Source of the DNA: JBKECY01 sp047975025
GTDB lineage: Bacteria; Bacillota; Clostridia; Lachnospirales; Lachnospiraceae
Direction: 5' to 3'
Assembly: GCA_047975025.1 (NCBI GenBank)
Contig: JBKECY010000045.1
Coordinates: 32,201 to 96,200 of the forward strand
DNA length: 64,000 bases
Shown here: in pieces, positions 60,494-64,000 of the stretch
Layout of the letters: every line of letters begins with the position of its first letter
Numbering within the stretch: the stretch's first letter is position 1
Made by a program: the position numbers and the translations under genes
The notes under the pieces: generated by a model
Databases searched by the model: none
Seen by the model: the letters and a program-made list of their open reading frames with translations, nothing else
Told to the model about the DNA's origin: nothing

Positions 60494-61003
60494 TTACTTT
60501 CCACAGCACTTTTTATACTTTTTGCCGGAGCCACAAGGACATGGGTCATTTCTGCCAATTTTAGGTGCTTTTACGACCGTACCGGATTTCTTCTGCTCGA
60601 CATACAGCTCTTTTTTCTTATCTTCATCAAAAATGGTATCCCATTCCGGAAGCTCATAAAGCCAGTCTGCCTTAGCATCCACCATGTTCTTATAAAGGCG
60701 TTCCTTATCGTACTCAAGACGGATGGGGGTGTCCTCCGTAATCTCTTCAAGCGTATAGGGAACCTTTAAACTGTCGTTAATACCATCCAGAAATCCTGCC
60801 ATAGTGACCGGTTTGATTTCAAAACGCTCTGCTAATTCCTGTAAAGTGCCTTCTGCTACATCCTCAGGCTTCTGAAGAAGCTGGATATAGATTTCCTTTT
60901 CTGTATTAAAATACGCTGCCCAGAATCTCTGTAAATCGCCTTTATTTGCAGTCTCATCGTATCCGATTGCGCGCCATTGGTCTATTAATGTCTTCTCACT
61001 CAT
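60494..61003 (-). CDS. SEC-C zinc-binding domain protein
   Basis: A 169-aa protein: a helical N-terminal part of unknown role (~1-145) and a C-terminal SEC-C motif 'GRNDPCPCGSGKKYKKCCGK', the zinc-binding, ribosome/SecB-contacting motif seen at the SecA C-terminus. Stand-alone SEC-C proteins are common in Lachnospiraceae. Function not known. Confidence 0.85.
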   Translation of the reverse strand: MSEKTLIDQWRAIGYDETANKGDLQRFWAAYFNTEKEIYIQLLQKPEDVAEGTLQELAERFEIKPVTMAGFLDGINDSLKVPYTLEEITEDTPIRLEYDKERLYKNMVDAKADWLYELPEWDTIFDEDKKKELYVEQKKSGTVVKAPKIGRNDPCPCGSGKKYKKCCGK

Positions 61004-61041
61004 TGCATACTCTCCTACTTATTTAGTGGTTACAAGGTATT

Positions 61042-61070
61042 AGTATATCGGATTTTCCTGCAAAATACAA
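61042..61070 (-). promoter_or_regulatory. Promoter of the SEC-C gene
   Basis: On the minus strand, -35 TTGTAT (61070-61065), 17-bp spacer, -10 TATACT (61047-61042), then GGAG before the ATG at 61003. Confidence 0.6.
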
Positions 61071-61108
61071 TCCTTAAATTGTGTTCAGACATTTTACTGC
61101 TTTTTAGA

Positions 61109-62268
61109 TTAATAGGCCACCCACACGCCGCCCTGATCTGCTGATTCCACGCATTTTTCCACCCATTTAACACCATCGGCTCCAGCATGTACATCAGGAT
61201 ACCAGAAATCAACTTTTTCATTATAATCGGCTGCAACCATCGCTTTGGCAAACCGGGCATATAAATTGCTCCATGCCTCGAACAGCCCTTCGGGATGCCC
61301 GCCACCGATACGGTCTTCCTGTGTTGCGCTTTCTGCCAGATAGCCCATTCCGCGCTCCAGCACACGAACCGGCTCGCCCTGGATTTCATAGGTCATTTGG
61401 TTAGGACGTTCATCAAACCACTCCAGTGATGCCTTCTCACCGATAATCCTGATTTTTTGCCCATGCATGGAACCGCTGTTCACACAGCAGGACCATACGT
61501 AGCCGACAGCGCCGGTATTATACTGCATCAATGTCATGGCATTATCTTCAAGAGGTGCTCGTGACTCGACAAACGACTGTCTGCTGCACAAAACTTTCTC
61601 AATCTGCAGTTTGGGCAGCATGATTTCAGCTAAGTACAATGGGTGGGTTCCCAAATCCCCCATGACATAGGAAGGACTGGCTTTCTTGGGGTCTACACGC
61701 CATTTTGTGGATGGCGTATTGCTCTCTACGGCTACATTATGAAATCCATGAGCGAATTGCATCTGTACAATCCGGATCTCACCGAGTGCTCCCTCAGCAA
61801 TCATGCGGCGTCCCTGCTCAATCATCTGGTGTCCGACATATCCATAGGTAACTCCAACGACCCGGTGCTTTTCTTCGGCCGTTTTTTCTAATATGGCGGC
61901 TTCCTGCGTTGTAAGCACATCGGTTTCTCACAGACTACATGCAGTCCTGCCTCCAGCGCTGCTTTTGCAATTTCGAAATGCGTATAATTCGGTGTGGCGA
62001 TTGAAACGGCCTCTATCCCATCTTCGCGCTTTCCTTCTTCTGCAAACATCGTCTTGTAATCCGGATAACTGCGGCTTTCGTCCACATGTAACTGCTTTGC
62101 GAACTCCTTGCCTCTTAGCGGATCTATATCAAATGCACCGGCAACAAGTTCAAAATTAAAGTCGCGCAGTGCCGCCGAACGGTGGATATAGCCAATCTGA
62201 CTCCCCAATCCACCTCCGACCATAGCCCAACGAATAGGGCGTTCTATCTGTTTTTCTCCATAATACAT
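61109..62268 (-). pseudogene. Frameshifted Gfo/Idh/MocA-family oxidoreductase
   Basis: Two reading frames together encode one ~385-aa NAD(P)-dependent oxidoreductase. The 5' part (62268-61915) holds the Rossmann 'AMVGGGLGSQIGYIH', 'ATPNYTHFEIAKAALEAG' and ends 'HVVCEKPMC'. The 3' part (from ~61916) continues 'LTTQEAAILEKTAEE' with the Gfo C-terminal domain to 61109. One missing base near 61914-61918 breaks the frame right after the conserved E-K-P motif. No slippery heptamer is present, so it is a mutation or a sequencing error. Neighbouring isomerase suggests a sugar or cyclitol pathway. Confidence 0.88.
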
Positions 62269-62291
62269 GGTAACCTCCTGCTTCTATGTAG

Positions 62292-63224
62292 TTAGATTTC
62301 ATACCCTACACTTTTTAAATAGTCAACACTGGCCTTTACATCTGCAAGACTCCCCTCCACATTGCGGGGATCCCGTTCCTGTTCAATCGTAATATAGCCT
62401 GCATAACCAATCGATTCCAGTTTCTCGCGAATCCCTGGGTAATCAAGTGCGCCTGAGCCGATCGGACACATCGCTCCCTTACCACAGGCTTCGAAGAATC
62501 GTATATGCTCCTGCATCACTTCTTGATATACCGCTTGATCCACATCCTTAAAATGTAAGTAATCAAGATGCTGCGCATATTTTGTCAGCCAGGCGACCGG
62601 GTCCATTCCCGAATAATACAGATGCCCTGTATCCAGACACAAGCCAGCATCCTCATAAGAAATATCCTGCACCAGCGCCTCGATTTCATCTGCGAACTCA
62701 AGATAGCCACCTGCGTGTGGATGCACAACAGCGCGAACCCCGTAGGAGGCGGCCCTTTGGCAAACTGCGCGGATATGGTTCATAAACTGCTTCCACTCTG
62801 CGCTAGAGAGTCTGGGGGCTTTGTCCGGATGTCCGGCTGCATAATCCCTTTCGTCATGTCCCCAATCCATCACAGTCAGATAGGGGGCGGGAAACTTTTG
62901 TCCCGGATGAGATGGCAGTACCGGAAGATTAGGGTTCATAATTAATTGACAGATATTGTCAACTGCCTCAAGTACATTTTCCTGATTCTGCGGGTCCAGC
63001 AAATCATGAAAAATAGTTCCTGCTACCAGAGCAAGGTTGTTTTTATTTAATTCTTCCCCAACAATCTGAGCATCAATCGGCAGATACCCATAGGGTCCCA
63101 GTTCAATCGCTCGGTAACCGGCCTGTGCGGCCTCCTTTAGAACCCTCTGCCAGGGGGGAAGGTACGGATTCTTGGGATCATCCACACCCCAGCAGCAGGG
63201 CGCGCCACATATATTCATTGTCAT
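62292..63224 (-). CDS. Sugar phosphate isomerase/epimerase-type TIM barrel (IolE-like)
   Basis: A 310-aa AP-endonuclease-2-fold protein. 'CWGVDDPKNPYLPPWQRVL' and 'AIELGPYGYLP' at the N-terminus, metal ligands in 'VVHPHAGGYLE', 'CLDTGHLYYSG', 'YLHFKDVD' and C-terminal 'YITIEQERD' match the IolE/IolI/xylose-isomerase-like family. Paired with a Gfo/Idh-type dehydrogenase, it may act on inosose or a related keto-sugar. Exact substrate unknown. Confidence 0.82.
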   Translation of the reverse strand: MTMNICGAPCCWGVDDPKNPYLPPWQRVLKEAAQAGYRAIELGPYGYLPIDAQIVGEELNKNNLALVAGTIFHDLLDPQNQENVLEAVDNICQLIMNPNLPVLPSHPGQKFPAPYLTVMDWGHDERDYAAGHPDKAPRLSSAEWKQFMNHIRAVCQRAASYGVRAVVHPHAGGYLEFADEIEALVQDISYEDAGLCLDTGHLYYSGMDPVAWLTKYAQHLDYLHFKDVDQAVYQEVMQEHIRFFEACGKGAMCPIGSGALDYPGIREKLESIGYAGYITIEQERDPRNVEGSLADVKASVDYLKSVGYEI

Positions 63225-63292
63225 AGATATGCCTCCTTTTTATTTATTCTCTGGTTATTTTCTAAATACAATCAGGATTTTTTCACAACATT

Positions 63293-63883
63293 TTACTCCT
63301 CACCTCTTGCCTTTTTCACTGCTTTCATGAGTGCCAACACATTTTCCACAGGAACATTGTTCATAACTTCTTGAGACGGACCTATGATCAGACCGCCACC
63401 CTTACCAAGAACGTCAACAACTTTTAATGTTTCTTTATAAACTTCCTCTGGCGTTCTAAAGGTGAGCAGATCCTGTGTATCTACTCCGCCGTAAAATGTC
63501 AAATCCTTACCATACTCTCTTTTTAGAAATTCAAAATCCATGCAAGACTGCACCGGCTCTAATACATCCAGTCCGGCATCAATCAGATGAGGTATAAATG
63601 CAGTCACATTTCCGCAAGAATGCATCTGAACAGGAAGTCCCGCATCTTTAAACACTCTGAATACTTTAGCAATTCTCGACAAAAACAGTTTCTTAAACAC
63701 ATCTTCAGAAAAGATCGTACTGATTTGTGTTCCGAGATCATCACCATAGTGACCTATGGGAAATCCTCTTCTTACTGTTTCTTTTGCGACCTTTACTTTA
63801 TAGTCGCAGATGACATCCAGAATGTATTCCACCTTTTTCTCTTCGGCTATCATCATGTACATGAACTGCTCCATACCGACCAG
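63293..63883 (-). pseudogene. UroD/MtaA-family methyltransferase-like protein, 3' fragment cut by an insertion
   Basis: The C-terminal ~196 codons of a uroporphyrinogen decarboxylase/MtaA-like protein: 'LVGMEQFMYMM', 'GHYGDDLGTQ', zinc-type 'MHSCGN', 'VLEPVQSCMDF', 'YGGVDTQDLL', 'LIIGPSQEVMNNVP'. Full-length relatives are ~340-400 aa, and the homology stops abruptly at 63883 where an IS-like end begins, so the N-terminal half is separated. In acetogens such proteins can be corrinoid methyltransferases or act in sugar-linked pathways. Confidence 0.8.
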
Positions 63884-64000
63884 TGGAGTGCCCCCCGATC
63901 TTTGTACCAGTGGAAGAGTTAGTTTTGATATGATAAACTAACAAAAAGGAGCAGTACAAAAATGGGAAAAGCAAGGTACACAACGGAGCAAATCATCGTC
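63884..64000 (+). mobile_element. Left end of an IS3-family insertion sequence (runs off right edge)
   Basis: Starts with TGGAGTGCCCCCCGATCTTT, the TG-led, C-rich terminal repeat style of IS3-family elements, exactly where the UroD-family coding homology ends. A promoter-like AT-rich stretch, AAAGGAG and the OrfA start follow. The right end and target duplication lie outside the window. Confidence 0.75.
63962..64000 (+). CDS. IS3-family transposase OrfA (first 13 codons)
   Basis: MGKARYTTEQIIV, read to the window edge, matches the common N-terminus of IS3-type OrfA helix-turn-helix proteins ('..RYTxEQII..'). AAAGGAG lies ~10 bases upstream. Confidence 0.7.
   Translation, partial: MGKARYTTEQIIV

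Noticed and set aside
61905..61925. Programmed -1 frameshift in the Gfo/Idh oxidoreductase
   Set aside because: The shift site lacks an X-XXY-YYZ heptamer and downstream structure; this family is not known to use recoding. A deletion or read error is simpler.
1..64000. CRISPR arrays, rRNA, tRNA, prophage or plasmid origin
   Set aside because: No direct-repeat/spacer pattern, no RNA gene signatures and no phage structural or replication genes were seen in the window.

Overview
The window looks like the chromosome of an anaerobic, acetogenic member of the Firmicutes, most likely a Lachnospiraceae/Blautia-type clostridium. The evidence is a Wood-Ljungdahl (CODH/acetyl-CoA synthase) operon, T-box control of trpE and thrS, clostridial housekeeping clusters (DUF512-der-plsY-gpsA and ylxM-ffh-rpsP-khpA-rimM-trmD), and a moderate GC content. 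Nearly all genes lie on the minus strand. No rRNA, tRNA or CRISPR array was seen.

Region 1 (1-10.4 kb) is one long minus-strand operon read from a clear promoter near 10.3 kb. Its order is a histidine-rich small protein, cooT, metF, cooC, cooS (acsA), a second cooC (acsF), acsB, a second tandem acsB, then acsD running off the left edge. It joins nickel handling, CODH maturation and the carbonyl branch of the pathway. Two full-length acetyl-CoA synthases side by side are its most unusual feature.

Region 2 (10.4-19 kb) is housekeeping: gpsA, plsY, der, a DUF512 radical-SAM protein, a long PRPP synthetase on the plus strand, then lepB-rbgA-rnhB-yraN. Region 3 (19-25.8 kb) is a complete trpEGDCFBA operon behind a tryptophan T-box leader. 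Region 4 (25.8-34.4 kb) is a PucR-regulated locus: a PotABCD-type ABC importer, two paralogous DDAH/arginine-deiminase-fold hydrolases and an M20 carbamoylase/allantoate-hydrolase-type enzyme. Its three promoters share a 19-bp dyad. I infer a pathway in which a guanidino compound is imported, deiminated to a ureido compound and then decarbamoylated. I regard this as the best candidate for an undescribed system here.

Region 5 (34.3-50.9 kb) is core metabolism and translation: trmD-rimM-khpA-rpsP-ffh-ylxM, alaS-tyrS, rnhA, a split membrane protein, efp-aroK-yqeG, a patatin, citrate synthase and an aminotransferase. Region 6 (51-55.9 kb) is a five-gene Opp/Dpp/Nik-type importer. Region 7 (56-61 kb) holds nrdR-aroD, divergent aroE, thrS with a threonine T-box, and a SEC-C protein. 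Region 8 (61-64 kb) is decaying: a frameshifted Gfo/Idh/MocA oxidoreductase, a sugar isomerase-type TIM barrel, and a UroD/MtaA-family gene apparently cut by an IS3-type insertion sequence running off the right edge.

Gene functions come from reading translated sequence and motifs. No database search was run; identities between paralogues are estimates by eye.
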